64,000 bases of DNA from Methanorbis furvi (GCF_032714615.1 NZ_JAWDKA010000007.1:36039-100038); one strand, 5' to 3'. Shown: positions 1 through 8,628, counted from the stretch's first letter. Numbers and translations are program-made. The notes: generated by a model from the sequence alone, not told the origin.

Positions 1-221
1 ATCTTGTCCGCGTACCGTGCGGCAGGAATCAGAAATATCGTCGAGGTCAACAGATAGATCGTCAGTATCCAGCCGAACATGCCCATCGGCAGCTGGAGAT
101 CGGCAATCAGTGACGGCAGTGCAATGTTGGTTGCCTCGCCAATGAACGGCGGCAGAAAACATGCAATCGCAACAGTTATCGCCACCAGATACTGTTGACG
201 ATTCAGGCGCAGGGATTCCAT
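1..221 (-). CDS. MFS transporter, N-terminal part (cut by window edge)
   Basis: The reverse strand from an ATG at 221 encodes 73 residues and runs off the window. The segment has a short polar start (MESLRLNRQQ) followed by two hydrophobic helices with GEATNIALPSL between them, then the AARYADK loop. That arrangement resembles the first two helices of drug:H+ antiporters of the DHA2 (EmrB/QacA) type in the major facilitator superfamily. An ATG ten bases further upstream is followed at once by a stop, so 221 is the start. It would be an inner-membrane exporter; the substrate cannot be told from this end. Confidence 0.7.
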   Translation of the reverse strand, partial: MESLRLNRQQYLVAITVAIACFLPPFIGEATNIALPSLIADLQLPMGMFGWILTIYLLTSTIFLIPAARYADK

Positions 222-451
222 ACTATTCCATTGGCAGGAGCTATCGTATTAAGATGCCGGAATGATTAGCAACTCAATTGTGAGTTATTGATTTGAGTGA
301 GAATTACGCGGTGCGGTTCTAAGACCGATTACAGAAAAATTCCAAACAATGGAACTCATCACCACATAACTTTTTCAAAAAAAAATGAACGAAATTTTTT
401 GCGGCATCACGCAGCGTTGCGGTTCAAAAATATGCAACCACAGAACTTCGG

Positions 452-1351
452 TCAGGAGTTTCTCCGTCCCTCTTCGATCACGGCATCGGCACGATCCGAA
501 TCAAGATGCGGGCAGAGAGTATACCACTCGGTTTTGATCTCACGCTCATCAGCGGGATCGCGGAATTTTATCAGTGTGGTAACAGCACGCTGACAGGTAC
601 GGCAGAGCGGAACCGGATGTGTACTGCCAAACATCGGGAGATCAGTCGAAGAAGAAGCACCGCAGAGGTAGCAACTGCGAAGCGAGGGGGAAGGAGATGA
701 TGAGGAATCCTGCATCTGTCGAACTCCTGACGGCGGCGGAGGAGGAGCAACGGTTTTCACGGGCGCGTGATCAGGAGCCGGGCGCGGTGCAGGTTTTCGG
801 ACCGGCGGTGTTACAACCTCCTCCTCCTCAAAGAGATCCTCCGTTTCCTCGCGGGAAATCTCAGGCACTGCTTCGCTGTACTGCGGCTCATCATACTCGT
901 ATGCATCATACTCATACGTATCAGACTCGAACTCGGCATCAGCCATCCGGTCAGCGATACCGGTCTCCATAACACCGTCGCGAATACTAAGCTCAGGATC
1001 ACGGACATGCTTTGGAACATAGGACTCGGGCATTTCCTCTGAATCTGCCGCAGACTGTCTCTTCCCTTTTGCCGGCTGTTTCTTCTTGCCTCCTCCAAAG
1101 AGTGAGGAGAAAAATCCCTTCTTCTTTGGTTTGGATTTTGTGGATGAACCGCCGGTCTCCATCAGAAAATCAGATGATTCGCCAAACGAGGTATCGGCAT
1201 ACGTATCAAACGACTCCTTTTCCACCGTATGTTCTCCGCCGAATCCTCCGCCAAGGACATCAAAAGATTTTCCTTTGGATTTTTTCTTTCTCGATCCGCT
1301 GCCGCCTATCGAACCTCCAAGCGGATCAAACTCCTGTTTTTTCCGTGCCAT
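452..1351 (-). CDS. Low-complexity protein with C-terminal zinc ribbon (unknown function)
   Basis: The gene encodes 299 aa starting MARKKQEF. An upstream in-frame ATG at 1396 is less likely, because a TATA-like TATTAATA lies around 1396-1404, about 25 nt before the predicted transcript start. The first 200 residues are Lys/Gly/Ser-rich and then acidic and Pro-rich, so probably disordered. The C-terminus holds two Cys pairs (C227/C230 and C250/C253), a likely zinc ribbon. It is divergent from the TPR gene at 1431. I do not recognise a family; a nucleic-acid or protein adaptor role is possible from the zinc ribbon plus basic N-terminus, but this is inference. Confidence 0.65.
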   Translation of the reverse strand: MARKKQEFDPLGGSIGGSGSRKKKSKGKSFDVLGGGFGGEHTVEKESFDTYADTSFGESSDFLMETGGSSTKSKPKKKGFFSSLFGGGKKKQPAKGKRQSAADSEEMPESYVPKHVRDPELSIRDGVMETGIADRMADAEFESDTYEYDAYEYDEPQYSEAVPEISREETEDLFEEEEVVTPPVRKPAPRPAPDHAPVKTVAPPPPPSGVRQMQDSSSSPSPSLRSCYLCGASSSTDLPMFGSTHPVPLCRTCQRAVTTLIKFRDPADEREIKTEWYTLCPHLDSDRADAVIEEGRRNS

Positions 1352-1430
1352 AATGATGCTTCGCCGTATTTTTCTACTTTCATATGCAACGCCCATCTAT
1401 TAATACCTCTTGAGTGAACTCTTACTATAG

Positions 1431-1985
1431 ATGAGTGGCAGTGCTGAGATGAATGATGACGCCTACTGGTTTTCCCGCGGTGAAATGGAACGGGACGCGG
1501 GAAACCTCCGGCAGGCACGCCTGTGTTTTGAACGGGCGGCCGAACTGAACAAAACCATTGCAAAGTACTGGGCAGAGCTTGGTCTTGTGCTGAGCGAAGA
1601 AGGCGAAGACGTTGAGGCGGTCAGATGTCTGCGGCGGGCAACCGAAGTTGATCCGAAGTGTGCGGAGAGCTGGTGCGGCCGCGGAGTTGTCTGCTGTAGA
1701 TCAGGCGACGTTGATGCGGCACTGTTTGCATTTGATCGTGCGGTGCGGCTGAACCCTGAGGTGTCGGACTACTGGCTGAACCTTGGTCTGATGTTTGCCG
1801 AACAAAACGAGTTTACCAAAGCAGTGACTGCATTTGAATGCGGTCTTGAGATCAATCTCTATGATGAGGAGCTGTGGAAGCAGAAGGCAAAGTGCCTGAT
1901 GAAGCTTGGCGAGGATGTTCGGGCACGGCACTGCTTTGAACGGGCCGGAGAGATTGAGATGGAGCGGGCAACTCGCCCCTATTGA
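1431..1985 (+). CDS. TPR-repeat protein
   Basis: 184 aa made almost wholly of tetratricopeptide repeats. About five 34-residue units can be laid out from residue 11 to residue 180, each with the small/large hydrophobic pattern W--LG---...A---F--A----P. There is no signal peptide or membrane helix, so it is a cytoplasmic protein-protein interaction scaffold. A TATA-like TATTAATA about 30 nt before the ATG suggests a leaderless transcript, and that AT stretch is shared with the divergent gene at 1351. Partners are not identifiable from context. Confidence 0.8.
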   Translation: MSGSAEMNDDAYWFSRGEMERDAGNLRQARLCFERAAELNKTIAKYWAELGLVLSEEGEDVEAVRCLRRATEVDPKCAESWCGRGVVCCRSGDVDAALFAFDRAVRLNPEVSDYWLNLGLMFAEQNEFTKAVTAFECGLEINLYDEELWKQKAKCLMKLGEDVRARHCFERAGEIEMERATRPY

Positions 1986-2064
1986 ATTATGAAAAAAATA
2001 CTGTACGCCCTGAGCTCATCGCTGCTGTAGAAAAACAGTAATAAAAACGAAGAGAAAAATTGAG

Positions 2065-2138
2065 TGGACCCGCAGGGATTCGAACCCCGGACCTCCAGCA
2101 TGTAAGGCTGGCGTCATGACCAGCTAGACCACGAGTCC
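2065..2138 (-). tRNA. tRNA-Val (anticodon TAC)
   Basis: The reverse strand gives a 74-nt cloverleaf. The 7-bp acceptor pairs GGACTCG with CGGGTCC, with discriminator A. The anticodon stem CCAGC/GCTGG encloses loop CTTACAT, anticodon TAC. The T-loop is GGTTCGAATCC. The 3' CCA is not encoded, so it must be added by the CCA-adding enzyme found at 10552. No intron is seen. Confidence 0.95.
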
Positions 2139-2163
2139 AGTAATGCCTTAATCTATTCTCGCT

Positions 2164-2218
2164 GCAGAGTAATTAACTCTGCGAAACAGCCCCAAAAGGA
2201 TTGGGGGAGAAATCCCCC
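2164..2218 (-). terminator. Double hairpin between mch and tRNA-Val
   Basis: Just downstream of the mch stop are two inverted repeats: GGGGG/CCCCC at 2203-2218 and a near-palindrome GCAGAGT/ACTCTGC at 2164-2182. They lie where mch transcription should end and before tRNA-Val on the same strand. No long T-run follows, so they may be 3'-end stabilising hairpins rather than intrinsic terminators. Confidence 0.45.
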
Positions 2219-2231
2219 TGCATTTGGTATA

Positions 2232-3176
2232 TTATGCAAGACCGAAGGACTTGAGCGTGACTTCGGTGTTGACTTTTCCGACCTGGTAAACCTTGCCGGA
2301 AGAGATCTCATTGATGATGACTTCAGCTGGAGAGAAGAGGCTCTTGTCGATCTTGTAAAAGTCGTAGCCTGCTTCCTTGAAGATATCATTGAACGGCTTG
2401 CCGTATCCGTTGGATGAGCAGCTCGGGATCTTTTCCAGATAGTCAACGATCTCCGGAGCATTCATCGTCAGATTGATCTGTCCGTGGTAGATCGTTGCGT
2501 CGTTGGTGACTCCCATGGCAAGCTTTGCGCCGCGGACCGGCGGAATTGGTGCGGTACCTGCTGCTGCAAGAATCTTGCGGGTGTCAAAGCCAAGCTCGTT
2601 TAACTTGTACACAGCGGTCTCAACACAACGTCCGGCAACCTGAATGGAGCCGACAATAGAAGAGGTCGGTGCAACAAGTGCACAGACATTGGCAACGTCA
2701 ACCTTACACTTCTCTGCAATCTTTTCCATCACAGCACCGTTCGGCAGGTGGTCTGCCTCAAGACAGATGACTGCTGCGTCGCACTCATCCTCGTAGCCGA
2801 TGACTTCATAAGTGTGTTTCGGCTGCAGGGACAGAGCACGTGCGGGCCCAGAACCCATTGCGAAGAAGTTTTCGTGCTTCACGGTCCAGCCTGCTTTCTG
2901 TGCACCAAGGCAGGAGATTGCCGGGAAGTCGGTGTTTACATCAATGAAGGTCATCGGGAACTTGCCAACCATGCCCTGGCGGAATGCAATATCGCCAAGA
3001 CCGCCCATGCAGATACGGGTGAAGTAGTCGCCGGCGCCGAAGCCTCCCGGAACAGCCACACCACAGTCCACGATACGGGCGCCGTTGTCAAGCTCATGAT
3101 ATGCTACATTGAATAAGTCTGCATTCTCTACGAGTTCTTCGAAGAGATCGAGTCCGAGTTCATTTACACTAACCAA
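2232..3176 (-). CDS. mch: Methenyltetrahydromethanopterin cyclohydrolase
   Basis: Mch interconverts N5-formyl- and N5,N10-methenyl-tetrahydromethanopterin in the CO2-to-methane pathway, in the cytoplasm. The 314-aa length and the N-terminal region (VSVNELGLDLFEELVE, then the Gly-rich CGVAVPGGFGAGDY) match the family. The start is a TTG at 3176, preceded at about 7 nt by a very strong GGGGGA ribosome binding site; no ATG lies near. The gene is monocistronic, upstream of tRNA-Val on the same strand, with paired hairpins after the stop. A non-ATG start with a strong binding site in a core catabolic gene may tune its expression. Confidence 0.95.
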   Translation of the reverse strand: MVSVNELGLDLFEELVENADLFNVAYHELDNGARIVDCGVAVPGGFGAGDYFTRICMGGLGDIAFRQGMVGKFPMTFIDVNTDFPAISCLGAQKAGWTVKHENFFAMGSGPARALSLQPKHTYEVIGYEDECDAAVICLEADHLPNGAVMEKIAEKCKVDVANVCALVAPTSSIVGSIQVAGRCVETAVYKLNELGFDTRKILAAAGTAPIPPVRGAKLAMGVTNDATIYHGQINLTMNAPEIVDYLEKIPSCSSNGYGKPFNDIFKEAGYDFYKIDKSLFSPAEVIINEISSGKVYQVGKVNTEVTLKSFGLA

Positions 3177-3566
3177 GATTATCCCCCTTAGGAATATGAT
3201 TCAGATATGGGTGAGGAACATAGATAATTGTTATGTGTTAGGGTTTTGCATTTTTAATCCAGAGCCGTGTTAATCACGTGTCGCCCACGAAAAAAACATC
3301 AGTGAGAGTGAAACATCATGAAAATATTTCTGATACATCGTGTCAAGTCTCTGAATGAAATGGGATGGGGATTTTATTTTCGTACCGAATGAACTCTTTT
3401 CTGACTCAGTGATATTTTTTCTTCAGTGCACCTTGTATTTTTCTGGGGAATATGGCGAGTAACGATTACTCGAAGTTAGTATGCGAATAAAAATTAATTC
3501 ATCCCCGGTCGAAACCTATTTTTGGTTTCGATTGAAATAAGGTAAGAAGAATTTGAGGTATTTGAA
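3177..3566. other. Intergenic region with two divergent promoters and a repeat fragment
   Basis: This 390-nt gap separates the divergent mch and ferredoxin genes. It holds the mch ribosome binding site (CCCCCTT on this strand near 3183). AT-rich TATA-like stretches occur at about 3484-3500 (GAATAAAAATTAATTC) for the ferredoxin. A degenerate piece of the family B repeat lies at 3284-3330 (CCACGAAAAAAACATCA). No coding sequence is seen. Confidence 0.5.
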
Positions 3567-3740
3567 ATGGTAGCAGTAGTTGATAAAGACAAATGTACTG
3601 GTTGTGCAACATGCGTGGATATCTGCCCGGCAGCAGCAATTGAACTGGAAAACGATATCGCAGTTGTGGACGCAAGCGGATGCGTTGACTGTGAGACCTG
3701 TGTTGATGAGTGCCCGGAAAGCGCCATCCACATGGAATAA
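3567..3740 (+). CDS. Small 2[4Fe-4S] ferredoxin
   Basis: 57 aa with two complete cluster motifs, C10-x2-C13-x2-C16-x3-C20-P and C39-x2-C42-x2-C45-x3-C49-P, so it binds two [4Fe-4S] clusters. It is acidic and cytoplasmic, an electron carrier for oxidoreductases such as formyl-methanofuran dehydrogenase, hydrogenase or pyruvate oxidoreductase; the specific partner is not shown. A GAGGT binding site at 3554 precedes the ATG. The stop is followed by a T-rich stretch (TTTGTTTTCTTTTCTTTTTT), a likely terminator. It stands alone rather than in an enzyme operon. Confidence 0.92.
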   Translation: MVAVVDKDKCTGCATCVDICPAAAIELENDIAVVDASGCVDCETCVDECPESAIHME

Positions 3741-3839
3741 ATCAAAAATTTGTTTTCTTTTCTTTTTTAAAACTTGATCCGGTTCTTTTGGGTTCGCTAT
3801 ACCAAGACTTTTTGTCTACCGCGTCAAACTAATACTACT

Positions 3840-4355
3840 ATGTTACCGCAGAGAAACGAGTATTCCAATGAGATAGAATATCTCTATCACAAATCGCTTA
3901 TTCTCGAAAATCCATCAGAGATGGACCCGGTGTTATACTTTTATTTTATTGATACGATCGCCCACCTTGACTACACCTTAAGTGCGCTTGCCTACAATAT
4001 CGACTCAATACGCTGTACCATGACCGCAGAGTACCTCAGGCATCGTGTGGATCTCGCAAAAGACGGGGACAACGCTCTCTTCCCTGAGTTCATGATCTGG
4101 CTTCGCGACACCAATCAGGAGATGTTTGAGAGTACGCCAATCCTCTGGCAGCTGGTCTACGACCCTGACGACCCGGCGCGGTATGCCGGATTCAGAATTG
4201 TGATGGACCCTGCCTCAAGAATTCCGCTGCCGCCGACATTTTTCCGTGATATGACTGATGATCTGTTTGCCATGCCGCTTTTGCGCAGTCTGTATCCGGC
4301 AGGTGCTCTTGGAAAACTCTTTGCCGAGTTCAAAGAAAAGCGCTGCACGAGGTAA
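3840..4355 (+). CDS. Hypothetical protein, 171 aa
   Basis: Start chosen at the ATG of MLPQRNEYSNEIEY; the frame stays open upstream to 3774, but that part looks non-coding. The protein is soluble and acidic, with aromatic-rich segments (VLYFYFIDTIAHLDY) and no recognisable catalytic motif. The stop TAA touches the start of the following peptidase, with the GAGG ribosome binding site of that gene inside its last codons, so the two are co-transcribed and probably coupled. I do not recognise the family. Confidence 0.7.
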   Translation: MLPQRNEYSNEIEYLYHKSLILENPSEMDPVLYFYFIDTIAHLDYTLSALAYNIDSIRCTMTAEYLRHRVDLAKDGDNALFPEFMIWLRDTNQEMFESTPILWQLVYDPDDPARYAGFRIVMDPASRIPLPPTFFRDMTDDLFAMPLLRSLYPAGALGKLFAEFKEKRCTR

Positions 4356-4358
4356 GTG

Positions 4359-5540
4359 ATGGATGTCGCACGCGTCTGTTCGGATCTGGTAAAGATCAAA
4401 AGCGAAAATCCCCCCGGCGACACGAGGGAGGCGGCCGAGTACATTGCCCTGCTCCTTGACTCAATGGGAATCCGTTCTGACATTACGGAGGGAACGCCCG
4501 GTCACTGCAATGTTATTTCCCGGGAACAGAACCGTACGCTGATGCTGTCCGGCCACATCGATGTGGTGCCGGCAATGGAGGAGGGCTGGGATATACCTCC
4601 ATATGCAGGCGTCATCGATGACACGTATGTGCACGGCCGCGGCAGTACTGATATGAAGGGCGGATGCGCAGCAGTACTTACTGCGGTTGAACGTGCGATC
4701 AGTGAGTTTGGTGAGGTTCCTGTCTCTCTTGCGTTTGTGTGCGATGAGGAGGGAGGAGGCCGGTCAGGGACGCGGTATCTGATTGAAAAACAACTGATTC
4801 ATCCGTGCGATGTACTGATTGCAGAACCAACTCCTGCATTTGCTCCGTCGGTTGGTCAGAAAGGAATCTGCCGGTTCGAGGTGGAGTTCACGGGAACGCC
4901 CGGACACTCCTCGCTGTTTCCGATTGTAGGGGACAGTGCGATCATGCAGGCATTTTCGTTCATGAAGCTGATGGATGAGCTGCACAATCGTGTGTATCCG
5001 CAGTCCGAACAGCTTGAACAGCTGATCGATCACTCCATCTCCATCAGCGATGTTGGCGGGGGACAGAATCTTGCACCGATTTTCCGACAGATTATGTACA
5101 ATCCCGGTTTGATCTCAGGCGGGGAGCGGGTGAATATTGTTGCGCAAAAATGTCTGCTCACAATGGACATGCGGCTGCCGTGGGGATGCGACTGCGAGAC
5201 GATACTTGCTGAGATCTGCAGATCTGTGCCGAAGTCAGCGAAGGTAACACCGATTACGAGGGCGAACGCTTCACTTACGGATCCTGAGTCATTCCTTGTG
5301 CAGAGTACGTGTGATGCGATCAGCAGCGTGTATGATGTTTCGTCAAAACCCATGGTGCAGTGGGCGGCATCTGATGCAAGGGCACTGCGAAAAGCCGGCT
5401 TTCGGGCAATTGAGTACGGGCCCGGAGAGTTGTCGTGCCTTCACGGACTGAATGAACGGGTGAGAATTGATCAGCTGCGTTTCGTTGAAGAAATTTACTT
5501 CCGGCTGATTGATACTTACCGCAAACGTTACGGATTGTAA
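4359..5540 (+). CDS. M20 family metallopeptidase (ArgE/DapE-like deacylase)
   Basis: 393 aa with the zinc-ligand motifs of the M20 family in order: SGHIDVVP, GRGSTDMKGG, CDEEGG, EPTP and a C-terminal CLHGLNE. Such enzymes remove acyl groups from amino acids (N-succinyl-diaminopimelate, N-acetylornithine) or hydrolyse dipeptides. The sequence alone does not settle the substrate. DapE is one candidate, given dapA and dapB at 18.7-20.3 kb, but many methanogens make lysine by the aminotransferase route, so this is open. ATG 4359 (or GTG 4356) follows GAGGT at 4349. Confidence 0.85.
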   Translation: MDVARVCSDLVKIKSENPPGDTREAAEYIALLLDSMGIRSDITEGTPGHCNVISREQNRTLMLSGHIDVVPAMEEGWDIPPYAGVIDDTYVHGRGSTDMKGGCAAVLTAVERAISEFGEVPVSLAFVCDEEGGGRSGTRYLIEKQLIHPCDVLIAEPTPAFAPSVGQKGICRFEVEFTGTPGHSSLFPIVGDSAIMQAFSFMKLMDELHNRVYPQSEQLEQLIDHSISISDVGGGQNLAPIFRQIMYNPGLISGGERVNIVAQKCLLTMDMRLPWGCDCETILAEICRSVPKSAKVTPITRANASLTDPESFLVQSTCDAISSVYDVSSKPMVQWAASDARALRKAGFRAIEYGPGELSCLHGLNERVRIDQLRFVEEIYFRLIDTYRKRYGL

Positions 5541-5560
5541 ACTCACCAACTTTTTTTTAG

Positions 5561-6091
5561 AATAGGAGTTACGCGGTGTACTGTTGAGTGGTGAGATCTC
5601 GCCTCGTGAGAAAAAACCGCCACGGATTCACACGGATTCCAAATTTGCCAATCGTCATTATCTTGCGTTCGGTCGGGACTCCGGCTAATCGCCTGCGTCC
5701 TTTTCGACCTCACTGGATAATGACTGGCAAATTTTTTTCGGTTTTTTGTTGAGTGGTACATGTGGTTTTGCTTGGAAAAATCAATAACATAATCACACAG
5801 ATTGCATTTTCGGAAAAAAATGTGCGTGAGTACGATGCAAAAAACATACTCATCATTTCAACAAAAAATCGAAAAATTTGCCAGCTGGTATCCAGTGAGG
5901 TCGAAAAGGACGCAGGCGATTAGCCGGAGTCCCGACCGAGCGCAAGATAACAGCGATTGGCAAATTAAATATCTGTGTGAATCCGTGGCGGTTTTTTTCA
6001 CACGAGACCACGTTCATCAGTTACCTGCTTACAATTTTCAGAAAAAAGGAACTGAGATCTTTTTGCAATATCACACCGCGTAACTCCTATT
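5561..6091. repeat. 531-bp element with long inverted arms (MITE-like)
   Basis: The ends are perfect inverted copies of AATAGGAGTTACGCGGTGT (5561-5579 and 6073-6091). Inside, two arms of roughly 150-190 bp, about 5613-5757 and 5863-6010, are inverted copies of each other with only scattered differences. Landmarks are CCGCCACGGATTCACAC, CGGTCGGGACTCCGGC and GTCCTTTTCGACCTCACTGG. About 100 bp separates the arms. No transposase is encoded. The outside flanks are T- or A-runs. This fits a non-autonomous transposon or a large stem-forming repeat. A related TTACGCGGTG occurs at 305. Confidence 0.75.
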
Positions 6092-6099
6092 AGAAAAAG

Positions 6100-6470
6100 A
6101 AACTCAATCGTGTTGCGGTAATGCAATCGTAAAACACAGAAAAATAGTGTGATTGGTTTCTCTTGGGAATGGGATCTATTTGCGGCTCCAAGTTTATCGG
6201 ATCAAATCCGATGCCATTACCAAAAGGAAACAATCCTTCTATTTCGCAGGCACAATTTTCAGGGGAGCTGGCATGCCATTTTATGGGTACACACTTCTGA
6301 CAGTTCCCAGAAACACCTGAAACTGTCAGAACCATCACCAGAATCCACCTACGCCAACAGAACTCCCCAGCTCTGACGTATAGGTTCTATTCGACACTGG
6401 TCTCGCATTATGCGAGCTAGTACCAGGGTATAACCCTGATATATTGTAGGGCAGGGTCCTATATAAATAT
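6100..6470 (-). ncRNA. Hairpin-rich intergenic region, possible structured RNA
   Basis: No convincing gene lies here, but the stretch has an unusual density of perfect hairpins: an 11-bp stem TTCTGACAGTT/AACTGTCAGAA (6295-6305 with 6321-6331), CTCGCAT/ATGCGAG (6402-6416), ATCGGAT/ATCCGAT (6196-6212) and AGGGT/ACCCT (6425-6437). A TATA-like CTATATAAATA at about 6459-6469 would direct a minus-strand transcript starting near 6440. No RNase P, SRP or tRNA signature was recognised. An 82-codon frame at 6090-6338 on the same strand has no family resemblance. The call is tentative. Confidence 0.3.
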
Positions 6471-6521
6471 TTTAGAAGTGTCAATATACCGATGAAGTAC
6501 TAAATCTGCTGATGATATATT

Positions 6522-7715
6522 TTATGCATCGATAATTTTTTGGAAAACCTCTCCATCTCTTGCAATCCAAAGCTCGGCTGTTGCGGCTGCGGCTTCGATA
6601 AGATCTGATAGATTCAGTTTTGCTTCCTGTGCCTCAATCAGATCAACATCAGATCTGGTAGCAGGCTTTTTTGGAACTGCACGGCATCCGGTATCTCCCG
6701 GGCACTCATGGAACGTTCCGATTTTTCGGGCGATAGCAACCGTGTCCTCCTTATCATACGTGAGAATCGGCCGGAGAATCGGCGTCTTTACCGATGCCGT
6801 AATCACTCCCATATTCTGAATTGTCTGGGACGCAACCTGTCCGAGATTTTCTCCTGACGCAAGAGCATCGTACTTTCCATGGAGCGCGAGCCGGTCTGCA
6901 ACCCGCATCATAAACCGTTTGCAGTAGATGCAGGTGTAATGCGTCTCGCATGCGGATGAGACCGCATCAAAAAACGGCTCCATGTTCACAACCCACACCG
7001 GAAAATTTCTGCCGGGCGACCAGGTCGAGAGAATTCTTGCATTGTCAAGCGCGAGTCCCTTCGTTGCAGGACCCGCCCATCGTCCGCCGTCCATGAACAC
7101 ACCTGAGAGTACAACACCGCGCCGCATCAGAAGCCATGCCGCAACCGGCGAGTCGATACCTGCTGAAAGCAGTAGCATTGCACGGCCGGCCGTTCCAAGC
7201 GGCAGACCGCCCTGACCCTGGATGCGTTCATCATACACAATTCCGCCGTACTCGCGTGCCTCAACAAAGAGCTCGTACTCAGGATTGTCGAGGTCCACCA
7301 CAAAGTCAGGAACTTTTTCCCAGACCGCGTCTGCAACAATTCGTGCAAGCTCCTGACTGGTGATCCCTTTCACCTGCTGACGTCTTGCACGCACCGCAAA
7401 CCGCATGCCGGGTTTGAGTTTTTTCTCTGCAAGCGCAACGGCTGCTGAACAGATCTCCTCAGGACTGTTGCCGCAGGTTGTACAGATACTGACGTCCACA
7501 ATTCCAAAGATCCGTGCAACCTCGGGAGCGATTTTTTCTGCGTCCCCATAGATCAGAACCCGTCCGCGATACTCCTCGGTCTGGTATGCAATGTCTTTTG
7601 CATCAAGAGCCGCACGAATGTTTCGCATGAGGGCTGTCATGAACTGTTTTTTTACCGGCTCACTCTTCAGCCAGAGCTCACCGATTCTCACCATTACTGC
7701 TGTGTTTGTTTCCAT
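6522..7715 (-). CDS. thiI: tRNA 4-thiouridine synthetase ThiI (archaeal type)
   Basis: ThiI adenylates U8 of tRNA and inserts sulfur to make 4-thiouridine; it can also serve thiamine thiazole synthesis. The 397-aa protein has an N-terminal ferredoxin-like/THUMP region and then a PP-loop ATPase motif (LLSAGIDSPVAAW). There is no C-terminal rhodanese domain. A CIYC pair and a later ECPGDTGC are present, like the cysteines that bind an iron-sulfur cluster in methanococcal ThiI. A GGAGGTG site precedes the ATG at 7715, which overlaps the end of the upstream larE-like gene by 22 nt, so the two are coupled. Confidence 0.92.
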   Translation of the reverse strand: METNTAVMVRIGELWLKSEPVKKQFMTALMRNIRAALDAKDIAYQTEEYRGRVLIYGDAEKIAPEVARIFGIVDVSICTTCGNSPEEICSAAVALAEKKLKPGMRFAVRARRQQVKGITSQELARIVADAVWEKVPDFVVDLDNPEYELFVEAREYGGIVYDERIQGQGGLPLGTAGRAMLLLSAGIDSPVAAWLLMRRGVVLSGVFMDGGRWAGPATKGLALDNARILSTWSPGRNFPVWVVNMEPFFDAVSSACETHYTCIYCKRFMMRVADRLALHGKYDALASGENLGQVASQTIQNMGVITASVKTPILRPILTYDKEDTVAIARKIGTFHECPGDTGCRAVPKKPATRSDVDLIEAQEAKLNLSDLIEAAAATAELWIARDGEVFQKIIDA

Positions 7716-8470
7716 CGAGTAACACCTCCCGAAATATAGCCCGCAACCCTTACCCGCGAGAAACCAAATCTCTCAAGCTCTGCTGCATGTTTTGATGCAA
7801 GCTGCATTTCTCCTGCCTCAACCTCCACAACCGCCTCATCGCCGATCAGCCGCACGCGAAGGATGCCGGCAATTCCCTGTTCATGAAGAAATGTCTCTGC
7901 TGCTGCAACACGGTTGAGTTTTTCCTCGGTGATCACAACTCCAAAAGGAATCCTGGTCGCAAGACATGATGAGGGAGGAATTATCGGAACGCCGAGAGTT
8001 TCTGCAAGTGACAGAACCTCTTCTTTGTCAATCCCTGCCTCGGCAAACGGACTGCAGACGCCAAGTTCCAGAAGGGCCGCGTGTCCAGGCCGGTCTTCAG
8101 GCATATCATCCGCATGCGTGCCGTCACAGATTTTGCAGCCTTGTGCTTTCGCGAGGTCAGCAAGTGATCCCATGATCTTTTTCTTGCACAAATAACAGCG
8201 GTCCACCGGGTTTGCGGCAATGGATCTATCCTCCAGAATTTTGATCTGAATTGAATGCCATGGAACTCCGAGTTTTTTGCAGAACTTTTCCGCACGTTCT
8301 GTTTCGCCGGGCACCTCGAACTCCGAGACGACGGTTGCGGCGATTACTGAAATGTTCACCGCTTTCGCTGCGGCGAGAAGGGTCAGACTGTCCTGCCCTC
8401 CCGAGAGTGCGATCAGTATCGGGGAGTTTTTCTGCAAAATCCCGGAAAGTTTTGAAGGAACTGTTTTCAT
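7694..8470 (-). CDS. larE: LarE-like PP-loop sulfur transferase
   Basis: 258 aa from ATG 8470 (a GTG at 8482 is an alternative). It has the PP-loop ALSGGQDSLTLL, the DRCYLCKKKI motif, and PPSSCLATRIPFG, whose cysteine (about residue 169) is the sulfur-donating position in LarE. LarE sacrifices or transfers sulfur to a pyridinium dicarboxylate to build the nickel-pincer cofactor. In methanogens homologues may serve other thiolations. It sits immediately upstream of thiI with overlapping reading frames, pairing two ATP-dependent sulfur insertion enzymes. No larB or larC neighbour is seen here, so the substrate is unproven. Confidence 0.82.
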   Translation of the reverse strand: MKTVPSKLSGILQKNSPILIALSGGQDSLTLLAAAKAVNISVIAATVVSEFEVPGETERAEKFCKKLGVPWHSIQIKILEDRSIAANPVDRCYLCKKKIMGSLADLAKAQGCKICDGTHADDMPEDRPGHAALLELGVCSPFAEAGIDKEEVLSLAETLGVPIIPPSSCLATRIPFGVVITEEKLNRVAAAETFLHEQGIAGILRVRLIGDEAVVEVEAGEMQLASKHAAELERFGFSRVRVAGYISGGVTRWKQTQQ

Positions 8471-8529
8471 GATAAAATTCACTGTGTGAATTAGGTCTCT
8501 TTATCAGTATATGCTCTAACCTGATAAAT

Positions 8530-8610
8530 ATGCGGCGGCTTTACCTGAGGATTTTGTGGATGATGATCTGTGCTGCCTTGTATCACAACATCTATAACAA
8601 TCAGGACTGA
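8530..8610 (+). CDS. Possible 26-aa hydrophobic peptide
   Basis: A short frame reads MRRLYLRILWMMICAALYHN and then IYNNQD. It has two positive residues followed by one membrane-spanning stretch, a plausible single-helix peptide. It occupies the 158-nt gap between the divergent larE-like and 8629 genes. GTATATGC about 20 nt upstream could act as a promoter element. No ribosome binding site is evident. It may be chance. Confidence 0.25.
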   Translation: MRRLYLRILWMMICAALYHNIYNNQD

Positions 8611-8628
8611 ACTTATTAAGAGTGAGAA

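Noticed and set aside
6090..6338. 82-codon frame on the minus strand
   Set aside because: No family-like motif, it lies inside the hairpin-rich region, and codon use seems random; probably not a gene.
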